This document shows positions 22,776 through 34,105 of a stretch of 64,000 bases of DNA, piece by piece (position 1 is the stretch's first letter; each line of letters opens with the position of its first letter). The notes under the pieces are model-generated. The model did no database searches. It saw only the letters and a list, made by a program, of their open reading frames with translations, and was not told the origin of the DNA. Location: positions 124,001 to 188,000 of the forward strand of contig CAOLHI010002553.1 of assembly GCA_948474755.1 (NCBI GenBank). Reading direction: 5' to 3'. The position numbers and the translations under genes were made by a program. This DNA is from Ctenosaura bakeri (Eukaryota > Chordata > Lepidosauria > Squamata > Iguanidae).

Positions 22776-23555
22776 ATAGTTAGAACTACAATACAGTCAT
22801 GCCTCCAGATTCATCTGAAGACACTCTGAAGTATTTTTTGTGGAAACAAATGGAAGAATATTCAAGCACATTTTCACATTTTCCCTCCGAATTTTGCAAT
22901 TCCATAGTTGGCGTGGGTGGAGTTCATTATTATTTTGCTCAGTTTCTCATTTTCCAGATAGGACTCTTTGAGGGGAAAGGGGCATTTTTATGTGAGTTAC
23001 TTTTGTTCCTAGTGTGCATATTTTTTTAAACTGATCTTTCCCTAACAGAATGTTTTTTTTAATATGCATACTTTGTGTACAGTATTTTAATATACTCATC
23101 TTAGTTTTCATTTTCTGAGTTGCACACCATATTGTAAAACTTATGTATCAGTAAATTCTGCTGGAAGTATAAGTTTAGAAGACATAAACTGGGTAAGATG
23201 CTATAAAAATTTACACTGAACACTTATTCCCCCTCATTCTAAACCATACTAGATGCTTTTCATGTTTATTCAGCACACTGATTGCCTCCAAACATATAGA
23301 AACAGAAAAATGATGGCAATCTTTATTGTTATCACCAATAATTAAATTAGAATGGTATGATGGGGTGGGGGATTCTGTTGTTTGCAGGAAAACAGACTCT
23401 GCAGACAGACAGCAAATGCCTTTTGTAAACTGCAATTTCCTACATGGAGAATCTATTGGGGTAAAAACTGGATTGTTTGTCCTTTTTTGAAAAGCTCTGG
23501 CTTCCTCTAGAAGCCGGTTAGGTGGAAGAAGCAGAAAGGTGCATCTAAACAGAAA
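22776..23555. other. Unrecognised non-coding stretch
   Basis: No gene or repeat family can be named here. Confidence 0.45.
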
Positions 23556-23559
23556 AATG

Positions 23560-24100
23560 ACCGGTCCTGACATTTGGGGTTCAAAGCCCTATTTGACCAT
23601 GAATAGCTGTGGACCCATCACTATCTCTCAGCCTAACCTACCTCAAAGGGCTCTTGTGAGGATCAGATCAAGTGCAACTGATGAAATTCTTCTCTCCCTC
23701 CCTCCCGCCCAATTGCCACTGCTGTGGCCTCCGAGGAAGAGAAGAACAGGCAGGCATAGCTCCATCCTGTCTAGACCCAGCAGCTGATAAAAGCCCTTCC
23801 CTCCATCCCAATTGCCGCTGCTGTGGACTATAAGGGAGAGAAGAGTAGCCAGACATAGCTCCATCATGCCTTGGCCTCAGCAGCTGGTGAGAGGCCCTCT
23901 CTCCATTCCAATTGCCACTGCTGCAGCCTCAGAAGGAGAGAACGTCAGCCAGCATCCACTGGAACTAATCCCTAACCCCACTGCCATTCCCTTTTCCTTA
24001 TATGTCTATTTTTAGATTGTAAGCCTGAGGGGAGGGAATTGTCAAAGTAACCACTGTAAACTGCTCGTGTAAAGTGCCATGTACATTGATGGCATTACTT
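23560..24100 (+). mobile_element. Composite SINE-like element with internal tandem array
   Basis: The left part (about 23600-23690) has TCTCTCAGCCTAACCTACCT and TTGTGAGGATCAGAT, typical of an amniote SINE. The middle is the 99-bp tandem array annotated separately. The right part (24015-24100) reads ATTGTAAGCCTGAGGGGAGG and GCCATGTACATTGATGGCAT, typical of a LINE-derived SINE tail. Head and tail probably belong to one SINE whose centre was expanded by tandem duplication. Confidence 0.6.
23711..23965. repeat. Tandem repeat, 99-100 bp unit, about 2.5 copies
   Basis: AATTGCC(A/G)CTGCTG recurs at 23711, 23810 and 23910, each followed by a GGAAGAGAAGAA-like or GGGAGAGAAGAG segment. In the first two units a CATAGCTCCATC block follows as well. 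The third unit is partial and decays near 23965. Confidence 0.88.
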
Positions 24101-25347
24101 GTGGCCTAAGAGATGGGAAGGGTGCTTTACTCACAATTGGAGATCCACGGCAAACTTGGTCTGTGAGTCACCCATGGTCCATTCATCTTCATGTATTTCC
24201 TGACAATCTTAAACCACCCTCAAAAGGCAAAGTGCACCACTGGGTATAGCGAGACAACCATCTCAGGAAATAGATGCTGAGAGGCAGTTAATATCATTGA
24301 GAAGTTGGAGAGTGGAGTTGCCCTGTGTCACCTAAATGAGTCTGTTGTCCTCAAGTGCGGTAACTTTTTCACAGTGTTGAAGATTGAAGTGCCACTCCAG
24401 TAATTTCCTGTACACACACTAGAGAGAAACCATTTCTCTCCTTCATCTCAAGCAGCCCATTCCTCACATTTTGGGCTAGACCTACCTGTTCCCAATTTAA
24501 ATAGCATCAGGAATACCAAAGAAAATGATTTTGAGAAACACTCAAACTTTCTTATTAATAAAATAACCACATGTAAATTGAAGGCTTTAAGACCCATGTG
24601 TTTGTATTGATTAAGAGGATATTATGAGAAAATGCACATCTTTTGAGGAATAAATGCAAATAAAGAATAAGATGTGTGATGGCAGGCATAAGATGAGAGA
24701 AATATCTCTGAGTGTCCTCTCATGTCTTTCTCCTATCACATATATCTTTTCAATAGTTTATTTTCCCATGAGCTTCCCCTCTTCTTATAGGACCACAGGA
24801 ATACAGAGCTTTCAAACATATAAATGAAAGTAAATAGAAAGAAAATAAACAGCAAATACTTCAATAGCTTCTACTTGTCTATCTGTCCATCTATCCATCT
24901 GTGCATCCATGAATCAAAATGGCATTATATGGAACCCTTCCAGAAAGAAAGGGGATACAATGTTTTTAATTAAAGTATTATTTAAAAATTTTCAACACTG
25001 TGAGGGAAATAAGGATGTGTGTAAACGTTTCACAGTAGTTTATACTCTCTCACCCATATAAGCACACATTGGAACAGTCATGAGAGGGAGCTAGAAGGCC
25101 AAGTGAGGCTTCTTCCATGGTGGAAATGTTTCTGTGCCATCTGTGTGCTCAGATAAGAGGAAAATGATATTTCTGGATAAAATTATATGTTCTGCACAGA
25201 AAATGCTGTTTCCTTTGCACTGTTTTCTATGCTAACCAGCCACATAGAAATTTTGCGCACAGAAATGTCCCAAATTTTGAATAGGCTTTAAAAACTGTGT
25301 GGTTTTCAAATACTTTCATGCAACAGGAAGAAAATTGTTAAAATTAT
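24101..25347. other. Unrecognised stretch
   Basis: A short TCTATC/TCCATC-rich patch is at 24874-24912. Otherwise no family or coding signature is recognised. Confidence 0.45.
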
Positions 25348-25357
25348 TCCTTGTTTC

Positions 25358-26650
25358 TTTTCCAATTCATCTTCTGGCATACCCAGTTGATACATTTGTG
25401 GTGACATGTGAAAGTGTATACCCAGAATTTTTTTAAACTTCAAATTTATTTACTTCCAATACTTCCTAGCTTTTAAACATGTCCACCACATGTGGTAGAA
25501 AGTGACCTTCTCGCTTCTGCACTTCCAACATTTATCACTACAATTATGTATCTTTGCCAGTCTCTCAGGAGGGAGATACCACCATAAAAATATTTTATAA
25601 ATATTTTCTTCTAAATTCTGGCAAGCTGTAAATTTCAGTATTCTCTTCCAAGTCTTCTCCCAGTTTGCTAAGTCAATTCAATGGCCCAAATTTTGAGCCC
25701 AGCATATCATTGGCTCTTTAACAACCTCCTCTTCAGTGTCCCAACTTAACAAAATTTTATATATTTTAGATATTACCTGGGATTATTTTTCAAAAATTAT
25801 CTTATCAAAGGCTGTCTTTTCTGTTTGAAAACCATTTATTTTCATCTCCCTTTCAAACTTTTCATGTAACTGTCTATATAATAGCCAGTGACAGTTGATA
25901 TACTTTTTTCTTAATTCTTACTGTGATTTTATTATAACAGAGCCACCATGAGTTTTCATTAAATCTTTATATGTTATCCATCTGTCTTGTAAAATATTTT
26001 CTCTTCTATAAAAGGCTTCTTGTGGTGAAAGTGATAGATGTGTTTTTCAATATATCCCTAATCTATATTTTTTCCAAATGTTTAGTATTGGTCATTGTAT
26101 AAAGTGACTGTTAAAGTCACTATGAACTATATCTTTGTTGTATCCAATATACACATGCCAGCAAAAAGCTAAGCTGGTACCTTCTAAAGCCAGAAGTCTA
26201 CCACCTGATAGCCTCTCCCATTCTCGAAACCTTTCTAAGCAGCATGCATGAAAATAAAGTTTCAAATTGGGGAGTGATAATCCACCTCTCTCTTTAGCAT
26301 CACATAATATTTTATGTTTAATTCTTGGTTTCCTCCCATTCCGTATAAAGCATGAGATATCTCTTTACCATTTTTTAAAAACACACTCATTACTGATTAT
26401 GGGAATGGTCTGAAACAAAAACAACAACTTTGGAAACACTGTCATTTGTATTGATGAGATACGCCCAAGTAGAGACATTTTCAGTTTTTTCCAAGTCTGG
26501 AAATCTTTATTGATTTCTTTCCAGACCCTCTCATAATTGTTTTTGAACAAATCAGAGTTTTTCTTTGTTAAATGCATTCCCAAGTATCTTACTTTGGAGT
26601 TTGTTGTGAAACCTGTATAGGCACCGAAGTTTTTTTCTTCTTATTTTATA
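25358..26650 (-). pseudogene. L1 ORF2 fragment, end of RT to C-terminal Cys region (inverted part)
   Basis: On the minus strand an open piece at 26365-26583 contains MGMHLTKKNSDLFKNNYE, WKEINKDFQTWKK and LLGRISSIQMTVFPKLLF, the post-RT region of L1 ORF2. Near 25490-25550 comes the C-terminal motif CWKCRSEKVTFYHMWWTC, where the conserved Cys and Trp residues are preserved. ILGIHFHMSPQMYQLGMPED ends the piece at about 25365-25420. The frame is broken in between. No EN domain or RT catalytic box is present. Confidence 0.88.
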
Positions 26651-26654
26651 TGAC

Positions 26655-26878
26655 AGTCTCTGAAAGAATCAATTATGCTAAAAATTGGAAAAAATCAAAT
26701 ATTAAATATTAAATGTAGAAGATAGGGAAATAAAATTATTTGATATGGCACTTATGGATAAGCTGACAACGTTAATAAGAGGGATTCCTTTTGGAAAGTT
26801 TGTTAAGAAATGGGATCCAGTTATACAATTCTTTAAAAGCAAGTGGGGAGACTTGACGATAGCAAGCTTTGTTGATTG
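26655..26878 (+). pseudogene. L1 ORF2 extreme C-terminus (direct part)
   Basis: A plus-strand frame first reads RINYAKNWKKSNIKY, then after stops EIKLFDMALMDKLTTLIRG and KFVKKWDPVIQFFKSKWGD, closing with a TGA at about 26877. This corresponds to the 'ARI-YAQ-WKD ... E-A-MDKLT' end of ORF2, also seen in the L1 pieces at 45.4 kb and 59.8 kb. A 3' UTR of roughly 400 bp follows. Confidence 0.85.
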
Positions 26879-27308
26879 AAGAGAGAGATATGGTGAATTT
26901 TATTCAGTTCATTTTAATTATCTGTAATATAGAACTATATATAGTATTAATGTTAAGACTTAAAGTTACAAAAGAGGTAATATTAGTAGAGCTCTGATGT
27001 ATTTAAAGGAAGGAAATAGATCCTCTTTTATCTAGTTAATCTATTATCCTAAGGACAACTAGTCAGGAAGTCAGAGAGGATGAGGAATGATTGGAACTGA
27101 AGTTAGGAAGTATGAATGTGGGTTAGGTATGTCTTGGGTATGTATAATTATGTTATATGTTGTGAAATACTACTATATTCCTATGATTATATTGTATCAT
27201 TTTTAGGCTTCATCTGTAGAGATATCTCTTATTCTAGTATGTATTCTTTGTTTCTTATTTATTTTATTTTAAAAAAATAAAGAAAAAAATTTAAAAAATC
27301 CTTGTTTC

Positions 27309-29914
27309 CTTCAGGAAGAAACCTAGTGAAAAATTATACCCCTACATTGAACTTAATTAGGCCTACTTCTGCCTGTACATGTAAAGGATTGGCTTGTGAA
27401 GTTCCTAATCTTAAAGCTATTGAATTCTCAAAACAGGTTTATTACAAGCAAAAAGGAAAGAAAACTCAGAATGGATGAACTGTGTACAATTCTTACTGAA
27501 CTTCCTCAGATTTGCCCAGGGAGTTACAAGTACAGATCCTGTTATTGCTAATAGAATGACAATGATAATGCAGCTCTTCATGTACTCTGGACTCTGAGGA
27601 AATGGCTTTGTGAAAATATCCTTCCCAAATTATTTTGGATTATTTTGTATGCCCAAGGCAAATCAGAGGCTTTGTCTGATCACTACCAGAGTACTGATGT
27701 AAAGAAGTAAAGCACAGACATAAAACAATGTGGATCTGCAGAACAGGAACTGCCCTATGGGGCAACAGCAAAGTCCTGATCAAGGACTAAAATGTTTTAA
27801 CAGCATTCTCCACCTGTTCAAAAAGGGGAGAATAAATTATGTATTGATGGTAGCTGATACAGAAACAAACGTCTGGAGAGTTTCCAAGGTTGCAAGTTTA
27901 GCAATCTGCCTATCTATAATAGCTGTGCCAATCCACGATGGGGAATGTATGGCTCTCCAGATGTTGGACTGGAATTCCAACTAGACCTGGAATAATGGGA
28001 TGCCTTTTCCACATGCCTTTTGCATACTATGGCTTAATTTATTTTTATGTCAGAGTTTAAGAATATTGTTGAAAAGTATAGTGCAAAAGTATGGACGCAA
28101 TAAAAAGCCACCATTGGGCATGACCCCCTGAAATATTCCCATCTGGTTGGGAGTAGAACATAGATACCAGTGGCCCTTTATTCTTCTGACTGATATTGCT
28201 TCTTATTGTGTTTTCCCTCATCCTTTTTCCAGCTATTTTTGGTTTCATTTACACACACTGTCTTTTGATCCCCTTGTTGCTGTGATCTGCCAGATGCTGT
28301 TTTAGGTGGTAATAAAATAATTAAATAATTGTTTTTATATCAGTGTTTTAGTATGCACTTTCTAAGAAATTGTTCTGATTTTTCATCAATATAGATAGGA
28401 AAGTATTTCTATTTTTTTTCCTCTTGCTTTCTTGTTAACTGCTTTGTGCATACTGGAAAAGCAATGCATAGTTACGTTGCTAACTGATATACTGATTTTG
28501 TTTACAGAAATCTGTGATATTTTTGCACCATGTATTGCACTACAATATCAACAACATAATCTCATTGCTGTTACACCACAGCCAGTCATATTACAGAGTA
28601 GTGCCGATGAAAGGGTAAAGAAGGAAGTGGAAAGCGACACCAAGGAACACAGCAAGGAAACATGAATAAAGTCTGGCAAGTGGGAGAAATGGCCAAAAGT
28701 GGAATGTGCTCCTTGGTATATGTAAACAAGACACTGGACAATGGCTTTTGGGGACAATGACATCTAGCACCTCTCAACTAGTGTGCTCAGGTAACAGTCC
28801 AAAAGAGTAACACTTCCAAATTTAGGTGAAAGTGCACAGAAATGAGAGAAGAGTTTCAGCTTAGTTCAAAGATTTTGTTTTTCAAAAGGATGCTGGCATT
28901 GAAAAGACTGCAAATTACACAACCACAAACTCAATATTTGCACTTATGAGATTGTATATACAGTCTCACCACTAAAGTTCTTGTGTCTGCTCTTTGTTCT
29001 TAGACTGGTAGACCTAATTTGTATCTCCAGCAGATTGCGCCTTCGGATAATTTGATTTTGGCCTTTATACACTCCAGCTTCCTTGTCAGAAAAATAAGCG
29101 TAATGCCAGCTATCAGGTGGCTGGGTTTTGTTGATGCTTTAAATGTTACATCTTGAGCTGAACGTGGAAGTCACTATGGATTAGTAATCATGGTCATCGT
29201 CATTATCTGACCTTTACATTGCCAAAGCGCTGCAGAAAGCACATAAAATGGAAAGACTCTTTTTATAACTGCAACTCAAAGCACATTTTGTGTTAAAATT
29301 TCTCCCCGAGAGATGCTGTGCTCTCCGAGCTGACACTGCATTGTACTGGAGGGAGGTCAATGTACTCTGCAGTGCAATGTTATGCAATGGTGGATTCCCT
29401 TTGCACAGGGATCATAAACAAATTAAAATTAAGTGGCCCCTTGCTGTTGTTACCATTACTGTTAAGCTTAGAAAATAATGCACAGTTTCCCAGCCAATAT
29501 GACATAACAAAACTTTAGTCTAACTTGCAAGGTCATAGGGGTCACATTAGATATTATGTTAGATCAGGGTTGGGTAGCTGCAGTGGGCCTGAGTGTCTCA
29601 GCTCCTGCATTCTGCACCATTCCTGGACCCCTCTGGATTGTGCCCACTGCTTTTCTTGCCAAACTGGAAATGAGCATTTCCCACTTGCACTCATTAGCAG
29701 CCAATGATGCAAGATGAGAATGTGGAATGCTGAAAGTCTTCACCTCACTACATGAGGAAAGTTATCTCTGGTATTTCTGAGGGTGGGAAGAAGTTATGAG
29801 GTTAGTGCCTATTCATTTGAGAAAACAGCTTGGTTATGAGCAGTAGCATTTGTTAGCTCTAAAAGTCTACAGCAGAATATTTTTTTAGGACTGTTAACTG
29901 TATTTGAGAAGCTG
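27309..29914. other. Mostly unrecognised stretch
   Basis: At 27330-27395 there is a trace of the dispersed family with CATTGAACTTAATTAGGCCT and TACTTCTGCCTGTACATG. At 27930-27985 there is a trace of the 'tggggaatgtatggctctcc' family. The rest is unrecognised. Confidence 0.4.
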
Positions 29915-30018
29915 TTGTTTGTTTAGTTCCTTCAAGTCATTTCAGAATATGGTGACCCAAAAGTGAATAAATCGTGGATGTTCTTTGGTAAAGTTTGTTC
30001 AGAAGAGATCAGCCATCT
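29915..30018 (-). mobile_element. Sauria SINE / Bov-B 3' tail (antisense remnant)
   Basis: The plus strand reads TTGTTTAGTTCCTTCAAGTC, then ATGGTGACCC and TTCTTTGGTAAAGTTTGTTC. This is the reverse of the SINE end that contains the Bov-B-like tail and its upstream GCCAAGAAAAC segment. No tRNA head is left. Confidence 0.65.
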
Positions 30019-30019
30019 A

Positions 30020-30565
30020 CCCCCTGGCTGCTCAACTGAGGAGTCCCACCAGGCTCAGTTTTGTCCCCCATGCTGTTTAACATCTACATGAAACTGCTGG
30101 GAGAGGTCATCCAGAGTTTTAGGGTTCAGTGTCACCAGCATGCTGATATGCTGATTTCCATCTCATCCCAAGGAAGCTCTTTTAACACTGAATTAGTGAC
30201 TGCTGTCACTAGTGGACTGGATGAGGACAAACAAATTGGAACTTAATCCAGACAAGACAGAGGCATTCCTACTCAGTTAAAAGGCTGATTTCCTTGGGGT
30301 TATACTCACCCTGAAATCTCATGACTCCCAGCTTGGTGTTCCCCTGGACTCACTTCTGAGCCTAGATGCTTAGGTTTCTTATTGGAGTGTGTGTTTTATT
30401 TTTTTCAATGTTTGTGTACCTTTTACATGATTTTATGCTGTTTTAATGTGATTATTTTAATTCTTTTATTGTCAATTTTCTAATTAATTCTTTTTGTACT
30501 TTTTGAGTCCCACTCTGAGAGAAAAGTGGCATACAAATGAAATCAAACAAACAAACGAACAAATA
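30020..30565 (+). mobile_element. Degraded L2-clade LINE, RT fragment to 3' end
   Basis: A piece reading MSPMLFNIYMKLLGEVIQSF followed by a decayed YADD-type box (HADM) belongs to the RT palm of the L2 clade. Between there and about 30480 there are deletions and stops. The end reads GAGTCCCACTCTGAGAGAAA and then AAAC/CAAA repeats, the same terminus as the antisense one at 4077. The element is ancient and inactive. Confidence 0.75.
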
Positions 30566-32970
30566 AACAAACAAATTCCTCTCAGAGTGACAGAGTATGA
30601 CATGGATTTCCATGATTAAGCAGATTATACAGACCCAGCCAGCTGATTTCTCAATATTCTTTCAAAACCTGATATTCTGCCATTCAACATAGTGGAACTC
30701 AGGAGTAGGGAATGCATGGGCCAAGATCCTGCATCTAGCAGGATCAGTTTTGTGTCCACCCCATGTTTTTTGTCCACCACTACCCCTTTTTTTTAGGTGG
30801 GCTGCATCCTCTAGGCTTTTGTGTCACATCCGAAACCTCCCCTGTGCAGCTATGAAGCTCTGAGAGGCACCACTGCTTTGACTACTGCTTACAGGTGAGG
30901 AGGAACAGGAGCAAAGAGGCAAGTCAGACAAAGAACTGGCTCCTCTTGGATTACAGGGGAAGGAAATGGAAGTGCACTCACAAATTGAATGCATTTTCCT
31001 ATCCTTTCCCCTTTGAACTATTTCATTTGGAATGTTTCTCCCCTCCTTCACTGAGAAATAGCTTCACCTGTAGGTTCTCCTAGGGCTTGCACAACTCCAG
31101 GGGAGAGGAAGGCTTTGGAGATTGTGCATTGCACTATAGAACAGCACCTTGCACTCAATCCAAAAAGATACACATGTGTAGTAAGCCATGCATGACACTA
31201 ACAGGATTATAGCCATGGTTTCCAACAGCCGTGCCATTCTAAGCTGTTTTTTTCCTCAGCCCCTGCTGCTACCACATGTCAGTAGCATGCTGCTTGGGTG
31301 TTTTGATTGCTGTGTGTGTTATGACTTGTGTTAACAACAATCAACTTACAATGTTGGTGCAGTGGCAACCCCTACTTAAAAGAAGGTGCATAGCAGATTC
31401 ATATTTAAGAATGAACATGACATTTATAAAAATTGAAATTTGTCACCAGACTACCAAAATTCAGTGGCGTGCAAGAGGATCTATAGTGTTTATGTGCATG
31501 GAATGAGAGGGACAACATCTTGTTCTTTGCTTTAGGCAGCAAAAAACTTGCACAGGTTCTGGAATAATCTGACAGGACTAACTTTTTGTCATGAACATCC
31601 CTGTAGTCACTCAAGCATGAGTTCAGGTCATTCTCTAGGTAACTGCAACTTGCAAAGGTTACTGACTGCAGCTCCAGTTGAAGCAGTAGCAAAACTTTGT
31701 AAAAAATATCCCCTGTTATTAGATTTTGCCAACTACCCCTTGGACTGGTGGGTTTTGTTCAATGTCTAATGTTGTTCAGCTGTCCTTTTCATATTCTCAC
31801 TTTCTTAAAGTGCTGGAAAATTACAGGCCATCTATATCAGAAATCAATTAAATCTAATCTACTCAAATTAATCACTGGGAAAAATGGTTTTAAAATTCAG
31901 AAAGTCTGTAAAAATGACATTATTATTATATCAAGAGTATAATTCCATCTACATGGGAATCAATCTCTGAGAATAAAAGGGGAAACAGCCTTCATCTAGA
32001 ATTAGGACCTTGGTGTTACAGTCTTATTTTACAAAGTATAATTTAAGAATTAGCCAAGTTATTCACAAATAATTTCAAATAGAGGAGGGTGACACAGCAT
32101 AGCAATAATCTATTGTGGACAAAAGAAACATCATTTAGTAAATCTATTATTCATGACATCATTATATACTATTAATCTTCTGCTTCCAAATTTTGGGTTA
32201 GTATAATAACCCATGGACCTCCTTTTCTTTTGGAAGTGTATAATATAAAAGTTAGAAGATGATTGGTGTGTAGAGATTTCATGGAGGAAAAGTAATCCAA
32301 TATACATAAATATACAATCTTTCAAACTTTTAGGAAGATAAATCTAAGGAAAATTTTAAAAACCTAAAACAATAGTCCAAAGTGTTATAATCTGCAGTGC
32401 ATCTTTTAATTTAATATCAGTTGGATAGTTGAGAATGTTGCTGAGTCAACATGCCAGTAACATGGAAGGAGAAGCAAGTGAGAACACACAGGCACACAAT
32501 TCACACAAGTCAAACACCAGAAAACATGACTTCATTTTTGTTTCTTATATAATGTCTGTAAGAAGAATCTTGATTCTAGAACCCTTAGATCTGAACCGAG
32601 AATCTTGAATCAGAAATTGAGACCTATACTTACAAACTCCCATGGACTATTGTTCACAGGTCAGTAGTGGTGCACAGCCTATCAGTTCCATTTTCACCCA
32701 CCTTGTTTTTGTCTCATATTTCTCATATTTTTTTCTCTCCATGAAGAAATATGCATATGTTCCTTCACAGCCATCTGTACTACAACATCAATAGGTACAG
32801 CTATTTGTGTTGCATCTGGCTGCCTGCCATATTGCTATTAAAGATGAGAAATTTGTAAGTGAAAAAAAGAGGTAGTAATAGTATGCATGAATACCCAGTG
32901 ATTCAAAGCAAATGTTCTCTCTGTCGCTAGGGGAACTGGTCAGTTTACCTTTCTCTTCCATTGACACTCC
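30566..32970. other. Unrecognised stretch
   Basis: No family or coding signature recognised. Small open frames up to 95 codons look like chance. Confidence 0.45.
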
Positions 32971-33040
32971 TCCCCAAATCTCAAAGTTTCCCAGAGTCCT
33001 AAACCAATACTCAAACCACTACAGCATGCTGACTCTTCCA
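32971..33040 (-). mobile_element. Sauria-type SINE head (antisense remnant)
   Basis: Minus-strand reading gives GTCAGCATGCTGTAGTGGTT, TGAGTATTGG and AGGACTCTGGGA, the tRNA-like head of the family found at 22581. The body downstream is not recognisable. Confidence 0.62.
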
Positions 33041-33698
33041 TATTTGGTTAGCTCCCAATAAATAAATCATTTTCTAAGAGGTGGCTGCAGTGCTGCTGGA
33101 TTTCAACTTGATGGGCAAGCCACTATGTAGGGTTTCCAGATCCCCAGCCTTGACCCCAGCCTGGAGTATAAGAATTCTCCCATCTCCTTTTCTGGGCCAA
33201 CAAGAGAAGGCTGAAAATTCTGGGTAAAGAAAACCAAACTACTACGTGCCCACAGTTATTGTCTGTTGTGTGTATACTGTGCAAACTTAAAAAGCTGTTT
33301 GTTGAAATACAAAAACAAAGCCTTTGTTACATTGGTTCTCTGTGAAATCAAGGGACTTTTGCTTCTTCCCCTCTTCTTCTCTCTGTGTCCAAAAGCTCAT
33401 CTAGTGTTAGTCAGGAGTTGAGTGGAAGGCGATGGAATGACAAATCTAGATTTAATCCAAGGGGGAACTGCATCTCCAAGTCCTCACATGCACCTCAAAA
33501 CAATATCCAAATTGAAACAACTTTAGGAATTCTGTTTTCTGCCCATAGTCTGGCAGCTGCCTATAGTTTCTTGACTTCATATGATGTTCTGGATGTGTTC
33601 AAAAAGGTCATGATTTCACAGGTGCTCAGAACATGAGCATCAGGACTAGAAGTCAGGGCAGGATGATGGCTGTCTTCCTAGGAAGTCCCTTTATTTAT
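33041..33698. other. Unrecognised stretch
   Basis: A faint trace at 33125-33185 of the reptile repeat containing AGGGTTTCCAGATCCCC was noted. No gene was seen. Confidence 0.4.
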
Positions 33699-33701
33699 TA
33701 A

Positions 33702-34102
33702 GGCCCTTTCCACACCCTACCTTTTCCCACAGATGTCTGGTGGGGATTCCAGCATTGGCTCTGCCAGGAGGGGAGTGTGACAGGAGCACTCCCCTCCACA
33801 CCAGCTTGTTCCGTGGTGAAGGAAGCATAATGGCTACGCCTCTTCCTTCAGCAGCACAGCCAGGGACTTTCCCAGGCTGCGCAGAGGCAGGACATGCAGC
33901 CATTGTGCTTCTGTGGCTTCCACAAGCCAGGTAAGTATGGGATGGTGGCATGATCACAGGTCATTAACAGGGAAAACCCATCAATGCTTTAATTCATGAT
34001 TGTGCCACCTGGGGACTGCAATGACATCATGCAGAAGTGTTGTCATGTTCCCGTCCTTCTCCCATCCCCCTGGTGAGTTGGGAGGCTGATGCAGAAAGGG
34101 CC
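33702..34102 (+). mobile_element. 401-bp non-autonomous DNA transposon, PIF/Harbinger-like (reference copy)
   Basis: It starts GGCCCTTTCCACACC and ends ATGCAGAAAGGGCC, so the outer ten or so bases are inverted repeats. The trinucleotide TAA flanks both ends (33699-33701 and 34103-34105). It has moderately high G+C. The interior is shared with 12636-13064 (inverted) and partly with 59229-59480. There is no transposase frame. Exact 3-bp TWA duplication is the hallmark used for the class call. Confidence 0.88.
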
Positions 34103-34105
34103 TAA

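Larger units (their letters stand above)
25358..27298 (+). mobile_element. L1 LINE with 5' inversion (twin-priming product)
   Basis: Two L1 ORF2 pieces lie back to back. From 25358 to about 26650 the coding strand is minus; from about 26655 to 27298 it is plus and ends in an A-rich tail. The sequence TCCTTGTTTC occurs on both sides (25348-25357 and 27299-27308) and is read as the target site duplication. The plus part starts in L1 order almost where the inverted part stops, so together they form one 3' fragment with its 5' portion flipped. The insertion is about 1.94 kb; a complete L1 is several times longer. Confidence 0.88.

Noticed and set aside
23643..23867. Frame with a repeated MELCL...HSSGNW peptide
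   Set aside because: It is a by-product of the 99-bp tandem repeat, whose unit length happens to be a multiple of three.
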